Below, in pieces: positions 8,083 to 17,181 of a stretch of DNA of 64,000 bases. Each line of letters starts with the position of its first letter. The stretch's first letter is position 1. The notes below the pieces were generated by a model. That model saw only the letters and a list, made by a program, of their open reading frames with translations. It was not told the origin of the DNA and searched no databases. Both the position numbers and the translations under genes were made by a program. The stretch is from Sphingobacteriales bacterium JAD_PAG50586_3 (GTDB lineage: Bacteria > Bacteroidota > Bacteroidia > CAMBQF01): NCBI GenBank assembly GCA_023213195.1, contig CP096135.1, positions 186,001-250,000 on the forward strand, in the 5' to 3' direction.

Positions 8083-10233
8083 ATGAAGAAACTCTACTAT
8101 CCACGCAATATCATACTTATTATCATTGTTATGCTTACAGCGGGTAGCATTAAGCTACATGCACAGCTTACAGTAGATAATACTACACTTACACCACAAC
8201 AACTGGTACAAAACATACTAATTGGCCAAGGGGTAACAGTTAGCAATGTAACTTTTTCGGGCAACTCTCTTCAATTTGGGCAGTTTACATCTAACGGTAG
8301 CAACCTGGGTTTAAACTCAGGCATTGTAATGTCATCGGGCTATGCAACAGTATCCGCAGGCCCTAACGATGGTTCTGCAACTTCAGAACCTATGGGTGGA
8401 ATTAACTCATTAACACCAACGCCCGACCCAAACCTTACCACACTAGCAGCTAGTATTGGTAACCCAAACCCTACCCTTTACGATGCCGCTATTCTTGAAT
8501 TTGACTTTGTTCCAACATCAGACTCTTTAACATTTAAATACGTTTGGGGGTCTGACGAATACACGGAATTTAGTAGCAGTCCCACGTTTAACGATGTGTT
8601 TGGTTTCTTTTTAAGTGGTGTAACTGTTCCTTTTCCGCAAACCAATATTGCATTGGTTCCGGGCACAAGCCAACCTGTATCTATCCTAAACATAAGCGAT
8701 GTTGTAAATACCCAATATTACGTAGATAACGACTATGTGTTTTTACCTACCGGTACTGTTGAGTACGATGGGTTTACCGTTGTTTTAACTGCCCGGGCAC
8801 AGGTTATATGTGGCGAAACATACCACATAAAACTGGCTATTGCCGATGCAGGCGATGGCTCTTACGACTCTGGAGTGTTTTTACAAGCAGGCTCATTCTC
8901 TAGTATTGGCAGCGTGCAAATATTGCCCAATGTTAGCTATAGCAGCAACGACACGGTAATGTACGAAGGTTGCGGCGATGCTACAATCGCATTTATACGC
9001 TCGGGCGATAATACCCAGGCCCAAAACTATACCTACACCCTATCGGGCACTGCAACTAACGGGGTTGACTATAACAACCTAAACGGCCAAATTACCATAC
9101 CCGCCGGGCAAGACACTGCATTTATTACCCTAAACCCTGTTACCGATGGCTCAGCCGAAGGACAGGAAACCCTTATTATTACCGTTACTAATACGGTTTG
9201 TAATAACTCTAATTCTAGCAGCGTTACCATTTATATTAATGATGTGCTGCCGCTAACTGTAAATGCCGGGCCCGACCAGTCTACCGCATGTACCGGTGGT
9301 GGCAACATTAACCTGAATGCAACGCCTGCCAATGGTGTCCCTACCTATACATATAGCTGGGCCCCTACAGGAGATTTAACACAGGGCATTACTGTGCTGC
9401 CTGCTAACACTACAACTTATACCGTTACCGTTACCGACTTATGCGGCAACCAGGCTACCGATGATGTTACTGTGTCTGTAGAGCTGCCTGCACCCCTTAC
9501 TATGACAGTAGGTAACGATACTATAATTTGCCAAAACACCACAGCTACACTCATTGCCAACCCGCAAGGGGGCAATGGCACGGTAAACGTAGTTTGGAGT
9601 ACCGGCGAGCAGGGCAATAGTATACAAGTATCGCCAATGGTAACATCTATTTATACCGTTACAGCTACCGATGCCTGCAACCAAACTGTTACCGGCGATA
9701 TTACAGTTACCGTTGAGCCTAACAACGCGGCTTTCGACTACTTTTTTACCAGCAACAATGCCGTAACCTTTGACAATCAATCAATAGGATATGACAACCT
9801 TGTTTGGTGGGATTTTGGCGACAGCACCACATCTACAACTTTTGAACCTTCGCACACCTATACTTCTCCGGGAACGTATGTTGTTACGCTGGTAGTAGAA
9901 AACAGCGCCGGTTGTTTAGATACTATACAATACAGCTTGGTGGTAAGGCCCGATTTCTATTTTTATATCCCTAATAGCTTTACGCCAAACAGCGATGGTA
10001 TAAATGAAGGCTTTAACGGCAAAGGCCAGGGCTTTGAGGTTTACAATATGAGCATTTACAACCGTTGGGGCCAACGTATATTCCAAACCAATAGCCTTAC
10101 CAACGGCTGGCTAGGTTTAGATGCAAACGATAACCCGGTGCCTATCGACACATACGTGTATGTTGTAAGCCTGCGTATAACGCCCGACGAAGACGAGATT
10201 ATCTACCGTGGTAAAGTATCGTTGATTCGATAA
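8083..10233 (+). CDS. Large choice-of-anchor L / PKD protein with T9SS type B (gliding motility-associated) C-terminus
   Basis: Secreted surface protein of about 716 residues. I start at ATG 8083 (MKKLYYPRNIIL) because a signal peptide ending HAQ follows; in-frame upstream starts would prepend a non-signal stretch. Order of domains: choice-of-anchor L (about residues 25-280; VWGSDEYTEF, NIALVPGTSQPV), a Calx-beta-like repeat (GTATNGVDYNNL, ~280-385), two Ig/PKD-like repeats rich in Thr/Val, one PKD domain (WWDFGDSTTSTTFEPSHTY) and a C-terminal CHU_C-type module (YIPNSFTPNSDGINE, YNRWGQRIFQ, DTYVYVVSL, ending GKVSLIR). Known: this C-terminus is a type B T9SS signal. It ends before a strong bidirectional terminator. 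Confidence 0.87.
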   Translation: MKKLYYPRNIILIIIVMLTAGSIKLHAQLTVDNTTLTPQQLVQNILIGQGVTVSNVTFSGNSLQFGQFTSNGSNLGLNSGIVMSSGYATVSAGPNDGSATSEPMGGINSLTPTPDPNLTTLAASIGNPNPTLYDAAILEFDFVPTSDSLTFKYVWGSDEYTEFSSSPTFNDVFGFFLSGVTVPFPQTNIALVPGTSQPVSILNISDVVNTQYYVDNDYVFLPTGTVEYDGFTVVLTARAQVICGETYHIKLAIADAGDGSYDSGVFLQAGSFSSIGSVQILPNVSYSSNDTVMYEGCGDATIAFIRSGDNTQAQNYTYTLSGTATNGVDYNNLNGQITIPAGQDTAFITLNPVTDGSAEGQETLIITVTNTVCNNSNSSSVTIYINDVLPLTVNAGPDQSTACTGGGNINLNATPANGVPTYTYSWAPTGDLTQGITVLPANTTTYTVTVTDLCGNQATDDVTVSVELPAPLTMTVGNDTIICQNTTATLIANPQGGNGTVNVVWSTGEQGNSIQVSPMVTSIYTVTATDACNQTVTGDITVTVEPNNAAFDYFFTSNNAVTFDNQSIGYDNLVWWDFGDSTTSTTFEPSHTYTSPGTYVVTLVVENSAGCLDTIQYSLVVRPDFYFYIPNSFTPNSDGINEGFNGKGQGFEVYNMSIYNRWGQRIFQTNSLTNGWLGLDANDNPVPIDTYVYVVSLRITPDEDEIIYRGKVSLIR

Positions 10234-10237
10234 AAAG

Positions 10238-10265
10238 GGATCAGGATTCAGTAGTCAGAGGTCAG
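10238..10265 (+). repeat. Heptanucleotide array xxxTCAG (4 units)
   Basis: Four consecutive 7-mers GGATCAG, GATTCAG, TAGTCAG and AGGTCAG begin five bases after the stop codon at 10233. This belongs to a series of exactly 7-nt-phased arrays described in the findings. Confidence 0.7.
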
Positions 10266-10297
10266 TAATAAATTCTATTCACAAAATATTAAGATAT

Positions 10298-10325
10298 AAA
10301 AAAGCCCGCAGCAGCGGGCTTTTTT
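10298..10325. terminator. Bidirectional intrinsic terminator
   Basis: The stem GCCCGC (10304-10309) / GCGGGC (10314-10319) is extended by A6/T6 on both sides, with an AGCA loop. It lies between the convergent genes ending at 10233 and 10379, so it can serve both strands. Confidence 0.88.
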
Positions 10326-10343
10326 ATTAAGAACTAATTTCTT

Positions 10344-10378
10344 CTGGCAACTGATCTCTAACCTCTAACTACTAAGTA
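10344..10378 (-). repeat. Heptanucleotide array (5 units), directly abutting a stop codon
   Basis: Five 7-mers on the plus strand, CTGGCAA, CTGATCT, CTAACCT, CTAACTA and CTAAGTA. Read on the minus strand each ends in YAG. The array begins at the base after the stop codon of the minus-strand gene 10379-11800, a mirror image of the array at 10238-10265. Confidence 0.7.
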
Positions 10379-11800
10379 TTAATCGTACTTATACTTGTTA
10401 AACCACTTATCACTAAAGGTAAAAGCAAGGCTTAGGCGCACAAAATCTTCGCGGATAAGGTTGTTGGTAGTAGTACCCCGTTGGCCATATTCAGCGCTTA
10501 TATTCATAGACGAGAACGGAGCCTTAAATATACGCTGGTAGTAGCCTGATGGGTTTAATAGTAAGCCAATACCTGCACTAACGCCCCACTCGTTTATTGG
10601 GGTATTATTCAGGTTAAGGTAGCTGCGGCCATAACGGGCACCAATGCGATAAGCCGTGCGGCGCAGCGATAGTTTTTTAGGTGTATAATCGGGGGTATAT
10701 TGCGCCCCAACCGATGCCTGGTAGCTGTTAGCCAACTTATCATCGGCACTGCCAAAATAGCGGTAGTTACTCCAGTCGGTAGTTTTAAAATCGGCCCCCA
10801 CCATCCAAGTGTTGCCCTGCCTAAAGGTAAAGCCGGCGCCAACAGACGATGGTAGCTGTATTTTGCCCTTGCTGTTTTCTTTGTTTACCAAGGTATCAAG
10901 GTAAAAATCGCTCTCGCCTGTATTTACATACGATGCTATAAACAGGTTCTCTTTGGCCGATTGGTTAAGCCCTAAGGTATAGCTAAGGCCAAGGGTAAGC
11001 ACCCTATCGCGTTTAAAGCGCTTAGTATATTGCAGGCCCAGTTGGGTAGATATACCATCAACCCTTACAGAACGAATTTGGCGGGTATTATAAGCTATGG
11101 TGGTATCGGGGAAGATAGCGCTGCTTTGGCTGTTAAGGTTGCCAAACAGGTAGCTTATATTAGCCCCTAAGCTAAGGCGGCTGGTCTCCGGCATAGTATC
11201 GCGCATAATTTTGCGCATAGCCGAGTTTTTAACCGTATCTGGATTAACCGTTTTTGAGCGGTTTTTAAGGCTGCGGAAAATAGTAACACCATTGCCCCAT
11301 ACCACAGAGGTAAGGCCACCACTGCCCTGGTAGTTTACCTGAATATCGTTATACGATGGCAGCGGTGTAGTTTGGGTAAAGTTGTACCCCTCGTTACTGT
11401 AAGGTATTACGCCCACATTCATAGCCCATTTGCGGTTGATAATAGGGAAAGACACAAACAAATGCGAGAAGTTGATAGAGTTAGCATCGGCTTGCTTGGT
11501 AGCAGTATTGAGGCGTGTAAATGATGCCCTTCCACCAAAATCAAACAAGGTATAACGGCCCACTGCTGTATATGATGCCGGGTTCTCAAAGTTGATGTAA
11601 GTAGAATCGTTTACCCCCATAGCTACACCACCCATACCCATAAAACGGGGCTGGCTGTTGTATTGCAACTCGCCCACGCCAAAGCGCGAGTAAGGAGATG
11701 AGGTATTGGCAGATGGTTGCGCGTATAGGCTATTATATATGCCCGGCGCCCATATTGCTGTAGTAACCAGGATTAGGAGGCGCGCCAGTTTATTCTTCAT
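10379..11800 (-). CDS. Outer-membrane beta-barrel protein downstream of coaX (SPYSRFGVGEL family)
   Basis: Signal peptide (about 28 residues, ending LYAQ), then the segment SSPYSRFGVGELQYNSQPR followed by MGMGGVAMG. This is the N-terminal pattern of a Bacteroidota outer-membrane family distantly like FadL/OmpP1. The rest consists of alternating hydrophobic and polar segments with many aromatic residues, and the C-terminus (LSLAFTFSDKWFNKYKYD) fits a membrane beta-strand. Its start overlaps the 3' end of coaX by 11 bases, so the two genes are in one transcript. Known: this coaX-OMP order recurs in the phylum. The transport substrate is not inferable. It ends at a bidirectional terminator. Confidence 0.75.
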   Translation of the reverse strand: MKNKLARLLILVTTAIWAPGIYNSLYAQPSANTSSPYSRFGVGELQYNSQPRFMGMGGVAMGVNDSTYINFENPASYTAVGRYTLFDFGGRASFTRLNTATKQADANSINFSHLFVSFPIINRKWAMNVGVIPYSNEGYNFTQTTPLPSYNDIQVNYQGSGGLTSVVWGNGVTIFRSLKNRSKTVNPDTVKNSAMRKIMRDTMPETSRLSLGANISYLFGNLNSQSSAIFPDTTIAYNTRQIRSVRVDGISTQLGLQYTKRFKRDRVLTLGLSYTLGLNQSAKENLFIASYVNTGESDFYLDTLVNKENSKGKIQLPSSVGAGFTFRQGNTWMVGADFKTTDWSNYRYFGSADDKLANSYQASVGAQYTPDYTPKKLSLRRTAYRIGARYGRSYLNLNNTPINEWGVSAGIGLLLNPSGYYQRIFKAPFSSMNISAEYGQRGTTTNNLIREDFVRLSLAFTFSDKWFNKYKYD

Positions 11801-12517
11801 TATTATAATCTAGTATTGTTTTTAAGCCCCAAAGCACAATATTGGGGTGCACAAAGATGCTATTTTTTAAGGCTTTTTCAAACCTTGAGGCGTTGCCGCC
11901 GGTAAGTATCACATTCAATTGCTTGTATTTAGCGGTGTATGCGTTAATAAAGCCGTCCATTTCGTATGCCATGCCGTTGATAACGCCGGTTAGTATAGAA
12001 TATTTTGTATCGGCCCCGGTAAGTTGGTTAATATCTTCATATTCTACCAAGGGAGCTTAGCCGTAAAGTGGTTTAAGGCGTTAAAACGCATATCTAAACC
12101 GGGGCTTATGCTACCACCATGGTACTCGCCTTTGGCATTTACAAAGTTGTAGGTAACACAGGTGCCAGAGTCTATAACCAGCACATTTTTGCCTTTATAC
12201 AGGTTGTTGGCCCCAATTGCCCCGGCAAGCCTGTCGTAGCCCAATGTTTTAGGCGTAGCATACAGGTTGGTAACCGGTATTTTGGTTTTATAGTTAAAAG
12301 CGGTAATTTTTAAATGCTGCTCAAGCAAGGCTTTTAGCGCGTCAATATCATCACTAACAGAACATATAAGGCACGAGCTAAGTTGGGGGTATTTCCTAAA
12401 CAGGTCTTCAAACTTTTTGTAGGTAAGTTTGGGAAACGAGTTAAACTCAACCAAATCTTGCTTGTCAAAAACCGCAATTTTGATTTTAGAATTCCCTATG
12501 TCTATTATTAGCTGCAT
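11790..12517 (-). CDS. coaX: Type III pantothenate kinase (one frameshift)
   Basis: Phosphorylates pantothenate, the first step of coenzyme A synthesis, in the cytoplasm. Seen: phosphate motif DIGNS (6-10), GYDR (93-96), DSGT (116-119) and GGSISPGLDMR, all diagnostic for the ASKHA-fold CoaX family. The frame breaks at the G3 tract 12051-12053; one extra C on the coding strand restores AKLPLVEYEDINQLTGAD and continues to the C-terminal LTGGNASRFEK segment. The corrected length of about 242 residues is normal. It overlaps the following outer-membrane protein gene by 11 bases. Confidence 0.88.
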
Positions 12518-12575
12518 CCGTTAAAAAAACGCCGCAAGTTACTATAAAACAGCAAGGCTTGGCTATTATAATGCA

Positions 12576-13607
12576 TTAATACTGCCACCAAACTTTGTTT
12601 GCATGGCTGCTACCAAGGGTTAGCGGCTCGCCAATTTGCGGGGTGGCAATGGGGGCTTTAATGTTTTCGGCAGCCACCAAAGCACGGGTTACAGGCTCGT
12701 ACCACGGGTGTACCGATAGGGTAAACTTACCCCAGTGTACCGGTAATAGCAACTTGCTTTGCAAGTCTACCGATGCCTGCACCGTTTCTTCGGGCATCAT
12801 GTGTATGGCGTGCCAGTTTACATTGTATTGGCCACACTCCAATATTGCCAAGTCGAAACCGCCAAAATGGTCGCCTATTTTGGCAAAGTGGCTACCATAG
12901 CCAGAGTCGCCACCCAGGTATATTTTATGTGTACCGCTATCCATAGCAAAACCCGACCATAGCGATTGGTTGCGCTTTAGCGACCGGCCCGAAAAATGGC
13001 GGCCCGGCGCAGCGGTAAATTTCAATCCATTGGGCAGTTCTACGCCCTGCCACCAGTCAAGCTCATGTATTATTGCGGGGTTAAAGCCCCAATATTCAAA
13101 GTGGGCACCCACACCCAGCGATGTTACCACATTTTTAACCTTGCCTTTTAGCTTTGATACCGTACCATAATCCAGATGGTCGTAGTGGTCGTGGGTAATA
13201 ACCAAAACATCAATAACCTCTGGCATATCGGCCAATCCATACTTATGCGTATGTGCATAGCCACCAACAACACCCGGTATGGGCGATGCATAGTTGCCAA
13301 AAACAGGGTCTACCAACACAGTTAGCCCGTTAACTTTTATAAGGTACGATGAATGCCCAAACCACACTACTGATGGGGTATCGGTACTTAACGCACCTAA
13401 ATCTGTTTTAACAGTAGGGATAGGCTTTTTAGGGGCCTTATCAATATTTGCAGCCCGTTGTTTAAAGGTATCGTAAGCCGTTGCGGCGGTAAAGTCCATT
13501 ACCGTTTCGGTAAGGTTTTGAAAACTGCCAAACCTGTAATTTTCACTTTTTGCTATCCTTTCTAAACGCTGTCCTGCAGGCGTTTTTCCAAATACTTTAA
13601 ATGCCAT
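12576..13607 (-). CDS. MBL-fold metal-dependent hydrolase (UlaG/NAPE-PLD-like)
   Basis: Metallo-beta-lactamase-fold hydrolase. I choose ATG 13605-13607 (MAFKVFGKTPAGQRL); an upstream in-frame ATG would add 16 residues. Metal-binding motif HDHYDH lies at about 139-144, with further ligands in GRHFSG, GGDSGYG and LLPVHWG. The ordering and the phrase VWFGHSSYLIK match the group that includes N-acyl-phosphatidylethanolamine phospholipase D and UlaG-like proteins. No signal peptide is evident from the chosen start. The substrate cannot be told from sequence. Upstream lies a long gene-free repeat block, so it is probably monocistronic. Confidence 0.8.
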   Translation of the reverse strand: MAFKVFGKTPAGQRLERIAKSENYRFGSFQNLTETVMDFTAATAYDTFKQRAANIDKAPKKPIPTVKTDLGALSTDTPSVVWFGHSSYLIKVNGLTVLVDPVFGNYASPIPGVVGGYAHTHKYGLADMPEVIDVLVITHDHYDHLDYGTVSKLKGKVKNVVTSLGVGAHFEYWGFNPAIIHELDWWQGVELPNGLKFTAAPGRHFSGRSLKRNQSLWSGFAMDSGTHKIYLGGDSGYGSHFAKIGDHFGGFDLAILECGQYNVNWHAIHMMPEETVQASVDLQSKLLLPVHWGKFTLSVHPWYEPVTRALVAAENIKAPIATPQIGEPLTLGSSHANKVWWQY

Positions 13608-13685
13608 AGTAATAAGTAAGACGGGTGTTAAGGTAAAATATTGTACCCTCCTCAATTTTCTCTACTTCATCACCCCTCTAAACAC

Positions 13686-14260
13686 CTACAAGCAGTAGTT
13701 AATAAACCCATTTTCACGTGCTGCTTTTTCAGTATCGCGACATTCAACGTCGGGAGGTTTTAAGCCCTCCCTTCAAGGGGAGGGTTTGGGAGGGGTCTAA
13801 CCCTACAGGCAGTAGTAAATAAACCCATTCTCGCGCCTCTTTTCAACTCCTCTCCTTTTTAAGGAGGGGTAATTCTGACTGGCAAGTCAGAATGGGGTGG
13901 TTACATTTTTAGTTTTTCACTTTTAGCTTTTAGTTTACCACTACAGGCAGTAGCAAATACAGTCATTTTTGCTCCTTTCCGTACCCCCTCCTAACCGGTC
14001 CCGATAGCTATCGGGACCGGTTTTTCCTCCCCTACAAGTAGGGGGAGGTGTCGACACGCCTTGGCGGGGAGACGGTGGGGGTACGGAACACCACAGGCAG
14101 TAGCTAACCAACTCATTTCTGCTCACGTATTTTTTAGGTCCCTCTTTACCTCATCCTAAATCCTTCTCCTAAAGGAGAAGGACTTGCTCCCCTCTCTATT
14201 GGAGAGGGGGTTGGGGGTGAGGCTCCTAAACACCTCAAGGCAACCTGCCGTAGCAAATCG
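13686..14260. repeat. Degenerate direct repeat CTACAGGCAGTAG..AAATAAACCCAT, four to five units
   Basis: Units start at 13686, 13803, 13941 and 14091, with a weaker one at about 14233. Each carries a small dyad (CTAC-aggca-GTAG) followed by an A-rich stretch and an ACCCATT- or AACTCATT-like end. Spacing is 117-150 bases, and a different palindromic element fills each interval. This is not a CRISPR: units are too degenerate and spacers are structured. Confidence 0.55.
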
Positions 14261-14640
14261 CCTGTGGGTGACAAATCCTTATCATAACAGTTCAGCTACT
14301 GACCAACTAAATGGGTAGTTGTTTAAGCGTTATCCTCTTGCTAAACCGTTTATCTTAAATTCTCAATTTACACGCCCCTCTCCCTTGGGGGAGGGGTTGG
14401 GGTGGGGCTTCCATTCATCCTGAATCTTAATAAGCATTGTAGGTACTATAAATAAAGTTCCCCCTTTTAAAGGGGGTGTTTAGTGCTTTGCACTAAACGG
14501 GGGATTTAAACCTCGAAAAACTCTCCCTTATAAAGGGAGTGGATTCCCGCCAAAGGCGGGAAGACGATGGATTTTTAGCCGCGGCTGTTTTTTAATCCCC
14601 CTCTCTTTGGGAGAGGGGGCTAGGGGGTGAGGCCGTTATT
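13739..14640. repeat. Cluster of stacked palindromic elements in a 1.2-kb gene-free region
   Basis: No plausible gene lies between 13608 and 14820. Palindromes seen: 13764-13798 (CCCTCCC..GGGAGGG with a GGGAGGGG tail); 13848-13903 (CCTTTTTAAGG arm plus a TTCTGACT/AGTCAGAA arm); 13983-14089 (nested, including CCGGTCCCGATA/TATCGGGACCGG); 14144-14224 (TCCTTCTCC/GGAGAAGGA plus CCCCTCTC/GAGAGGGG within CCTCATCC/GGGTGAGG); 14372-14412; 14456-14507 (CCCCC/GGGGG plus GTTTAGTGC/GCACTAAAC); 14519-14575 (CTCCC/GGGAG plus CCCGCC/GGCGGG); 14596-14634. They are related to elements elsewhere in the window. Confidence 0.8.
13901..13935. repeat. Heptanucleotide array (5 units)
   Basis: TTACATT, TTTAGTT, TTTCACT, TTTAGCT and TTTAGTT in exact 7-nt phase inside the palindrome cluster. 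No stop codon adjoins it here. Confidence 0.55.
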
Positions 14641-14795
14641 GCGCAATAACACTACAAAGATACAACAACCCAACACCAAAAGTCAAGTAAAAAATAAATA
14701 TTGTTTATAAAAACACAAATCAAAATAATCAGGATTATTAATAAACCTGTCAGCAACAATAATAATTAGGCCACAGGGTTAAATACATATTATCT

Positions 14796-14803
14796 TATTT
14801 TTG
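14796..14803 (+). promoter_or_regulatory. Candidate -7 element TATTTTTG
   Basis: TAnnTTTG match 17 bases upstream of the enoyl-CoA hydratase ATG at 14821, placed at a plausible distance for a short leader. No clear TTG at -33. Confidence 0.4.
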
Positions 14804-14820
14804 CCAAAACCCTACCATAC

Positions 14821-15597
14821 ATGTACGAAAACATTATTGCAGACAACCAGAATGGCATACTGGTTTTAACCATTAACCGCCCGGCAAAACTTAACGCATT
14901 AAACCAGGCTACACTTACCGAAATTAAAGCAGCTATTACCGGTGTTTATACTGATAATGCTGTAAAAGGAGTGATTATTACCGGCGCAGGCGAAAAAGCC
15001 TTTGTTGCCGGGGCTGATATTGCCGAGTTTAGCGGCCTCAACGCCGAAACCGGTCGTGGCCTTGCACAAAACGGGCACGATATTTTCTTTTTGATAGAGC
15101 GTTGCCCTAAGCCTGTAATTGCTGCCGTAAACGGCTTTGCACTAGGCGGCGGCTGCGAGCTTGCCATGGCATGCCACCTGCGCCTTGCAACCCCTAACGC
15201 CAAATTTGGCCAGCCCGAGGTTAATTTAGGTTTGATACCGGGCTATGGCGGCACACAACGCCTTATACAGCTAATTGGCAAAGGCCGTGCTATGGAGTTG
15301 TTGCTTACATCAGACATGATTAATGCCCAACAGGCCCATACTTTTGGCTTGGTAAACCATATTGCCGAACCGGCTGATATTATTGGCAAGGCAAAAGAAA
15401 TTTTAGAGAAGATATTTACCAAGGCCCCATTGGCTATTGGCGCAACCATTGCCAGCGTAAACGCGTATTTTGACAATGCCACCAATGGATTTGATACCGA
15501 GGTAAACGAGTTTGGCAAACTTGTAGAAACAGCCGATTTTGTAGAAGGCACCACAGCCTTTGTAGAAAAACGTAAAGCTGAGTTTACCGGCAAGTAA
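14821..15597 (+). CDS. Enoyl-CoA hydratase/isomerase family protein (crotonase)
   Basis: Cytoplasmic crotonase-fold enzyme, most like short-chain enoyl-CoA hydratases that hydrate trans-2-enoyl-CoA in beta-oxidation or butyrate-type metabolism. Seen: oxyanion-hole segments KAFVAGADIAEF (59-70) and FALGGGCELAMAC (107-118). Both catalytic glutamates align, E133 in QPEVNLG and E159 in AMELLL, followed by the LTSDMINAQQA helix. Its 258 residues are the usual length. The gene stands alone between repeat blocks, with hairpins after its stop. Confidence 0.88.
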   Translation: MYENIIADNQNGILVLTINRPAKLNALNQATLTEIKAAITGVYTDNAVKGVIITGAGEKAFVAGADIAEFSGLNAETGRGLAQNGHDIFFLIERCPKPVIAAVNGFALGGGCELAMACHLRLATPNAKFGQPEVNLGLIPGYGGTQRLIQLIGKGRAMELLLTSDMINAQQAHTFGLVNHIAEPADIIGKAKEILEKIFTKAPLAIGATIASVNAYFDNATNGFDTEVNEFGKLVETADFVEGTTAFVEKRKAEFTGK

Positions 15598-15603
15598 AAT
15601 AAT

Positions 15604-15654
15604 AACCCCGAAGGGGTGAAAGTTTTGTAGCCCTGACTGTTAAGTCAGGGTTTA
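15604..15654. repeat. Two hairpins after the crotonase gene, the first with a GTTTTGTAG tag
   Basis: ACCCC-gaa-GGGGT followed by GTTTTGTAG (15604-15629), then CCCTGACT-gtt-AAGTCAGGG followed by TTTAATTT (about 15631-15654). The second may act as a terminator for the enoyl-CoA hydratase gene. The first resembles the hairpin-plus-TGTTTGTAG unit at 26232-26258. Confidence 0.55.
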
Positions 15655-15669
15655 ATTTAAAGACCGTTT

Positions 15670-15712
15670 TACCCCCTCTCTTTTGGAGAGGGGGACAGGG
15701 GGTGAGGCTACT
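15670..15712. repeat. Palindromic element with GGGGGTGAGGC tail
   Basis: CCCCCTCTC-ttttg-GAGAGGGGG followed by ACAGGGGGTGAGGC. It ends only a few bases before the ATG at 15715, so it forms the whole 5' leader of the flippase gene. Confidence 0.7.
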
Positions 15713-15714
15713 AT

Positions 15715-17178
15715 ATGAGTGCAATAAAAAAACTGGCAAAACAAACAGCAACGTATGGCTTTAGCACCATACTGGGCCGGTTGTTAAATTACTCGCTGGT
15801 ACCGTTGCATTTGCGCATTTTTGCCCCGGCAGAGTATGCTCCCATTGGCGACTTGTACTCCTATGTTGCGTTTTTAGGCGTGCTGCTTACATACGGATTA
15901 GAAACGGCTTATTTCCGATTTTCGCGCTCAGAAGAAAAACCCGAATCGGTGTACAATACTGCTTACATTTCGCATCTGGTATCGTCTGCACTGTTTTTAA
16001 CACTGTTTTTGGTCTTTGCAACGCCCATTTCAGGCTTTTTAAAGTACCCTAACCATGTTGAATATGTAGTTTGGTTCTCTTTTATTGTAGTGTTTGATGC
16101 ATTAACGGCCATTCCGCTGGCGCGCCTGCGTAAAGAGAACAGGGCCAAGCGTTTTGTGTCCATCCGGATGACCAATATCTCCATAAACGTACTACTCAAC
16201 CTTGTATTTTTGTTACTACTTCCATGGCTTGTTACACAAGGTATGGAGGTACCTTTTTATGATAAAAGCATTGGTGTAGGCTACGTATTTATTGCCAACC
16301 TTATATCTTCGGGTTTAACATTGGTATTGCTGATGCCGCAACTGCGCAAGGTGCATTTTAACTTTAATAGCGCCCTGTGGAAACGTATGATGGTCTACTC
16401 CTGGCCCATACTTATTATGGGGTTTGCGGGCATGGTTAATGAGGTGTTCGACCGTATATTGCTTAAGTACCTTTTACCTCCCGATAACCAACAATATCTG
16501 GTAGGTATTTACAGCGCCTGCTATAAAATTTCCATCTTCATGACGTTGTTTGTGCAGATGTTCCGCTTTGCCGCAGAGCCTTTCTTTTTCAATCAGGCAG
16601 AAGACAAAAACTCGCATCAAGTGTATGCCGATGTAATGAAATACTTTGTTTTGGCAGGCGGGCTTATATTCCTTGGCGTAATGCTGTACCTCGACTTAGT
16701 AAAAGATATTTTAATAGGCAACCCAGCGTACTATCCCGGTTTGGTAATTGTGCCTTGGCTGCTACTAGGCAACCTGTTTTTAGGCATGTTTTTTAACTAT
16801 TCATTCTGGTTTAAGCTTACCGATAAAACCACCGCCGGTGCAAGTATCTCTATATTTGGCGCGGTGGTTACCCTGCTGCTAAACTGGCTGCTGATACCCA
16901 TTATGGGCTACTTAGGCTCAGCCATAGCCACCTTTATATGCTATGCAAGTATGATGTTGGTATGCTATTTTATGGGCCGCAAACGTTTTCCTGTTCCTTA
17001 TGATAATGGAAGGATTTTGTTCTATCTATCCATGGCCATAGGGCTTTACCTGCTATCGCTAAGGCTTGGTGTTACAGGCATTTTACAGTATGCCGCCAAT
17101 ACAGGCTTGCTGTTAATTTACGTAGGCATTGCTTACTTGATAGAAAAGCCGAAAAAAGTTAAACCAATACAAGCTTAA
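15715..17178 (+). CDS. Polysaccharide biosynthesis / oligosaccharide flippase (MATE/Wzx-like)
   Basis: Integral membrane protein of 487 residues with about 14 hydrophobic segments and the MOP-superfamily pattern. The N-terminus (KLAKQTATYGFSTILGRLLN) and the repeated polar/hydrophobic alternation fit Wzx-type lipid-linked oligosaccharide flippases. It heads a same-strand row with dut, a sugar nucleotidyltransferase, TPR and DUF4292-like lipoproteins and an EnvC-like protein. I recognise that order as recurring in Bacteroidota, which suggests a cell-envelope or housekeeping role. The exact lipid-linked substrate is unknown. Confidence 0.85.
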   Translation: MSAIKKLAKQTATYGFSTILGRLLNYSLVPLHLRIFAPAEYAPIGDLYSYVAFLGVLLTYGLETAYFRFSRSEEKPESVYNTAYISHLVSSALFLTLFLVFATPISGFLKYPNHVEYVVWFSFIVVFDALTAIPLARLRKENRAKRFVSIRMTNISINVLLNLVFLLLLPWLVTQGMEVPFYDKSIGVGYVFIANLISSGLTLVLLMPQLRKVHFNFNSALWKRMMVYSWPILIMGFAGMVNEVFDRILLKYLLPPDNQQYLVGIYSACYKISIFMTLFVQMFRFAAEPFFFNQAEDKNSHQVYADVMKYFVLAGGLIFLGVMLYLDLVKDILIGNPAYYPGLVIVPWLLLGNLFLGMFFNYSFWFKLTDKTTAGASISIFGAVVTLLLNWLLIPIMGYLGSAIATFICYASMMLVCYFMGRKRFPVPYDNGRILFYLSMAIGLYLLSLRLGVTGILQYAANTGLLLIYVGIAYLIEKPKKVKPIQA

Positions 17179-17181
17179 TTT

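Noticed and set aside
13686..14260. CRISPR array
   Set aside because: Repeat units are degenerate, spacing is 117-150 bases and irregular, the spacers are palindromes, and no cas gene is present.
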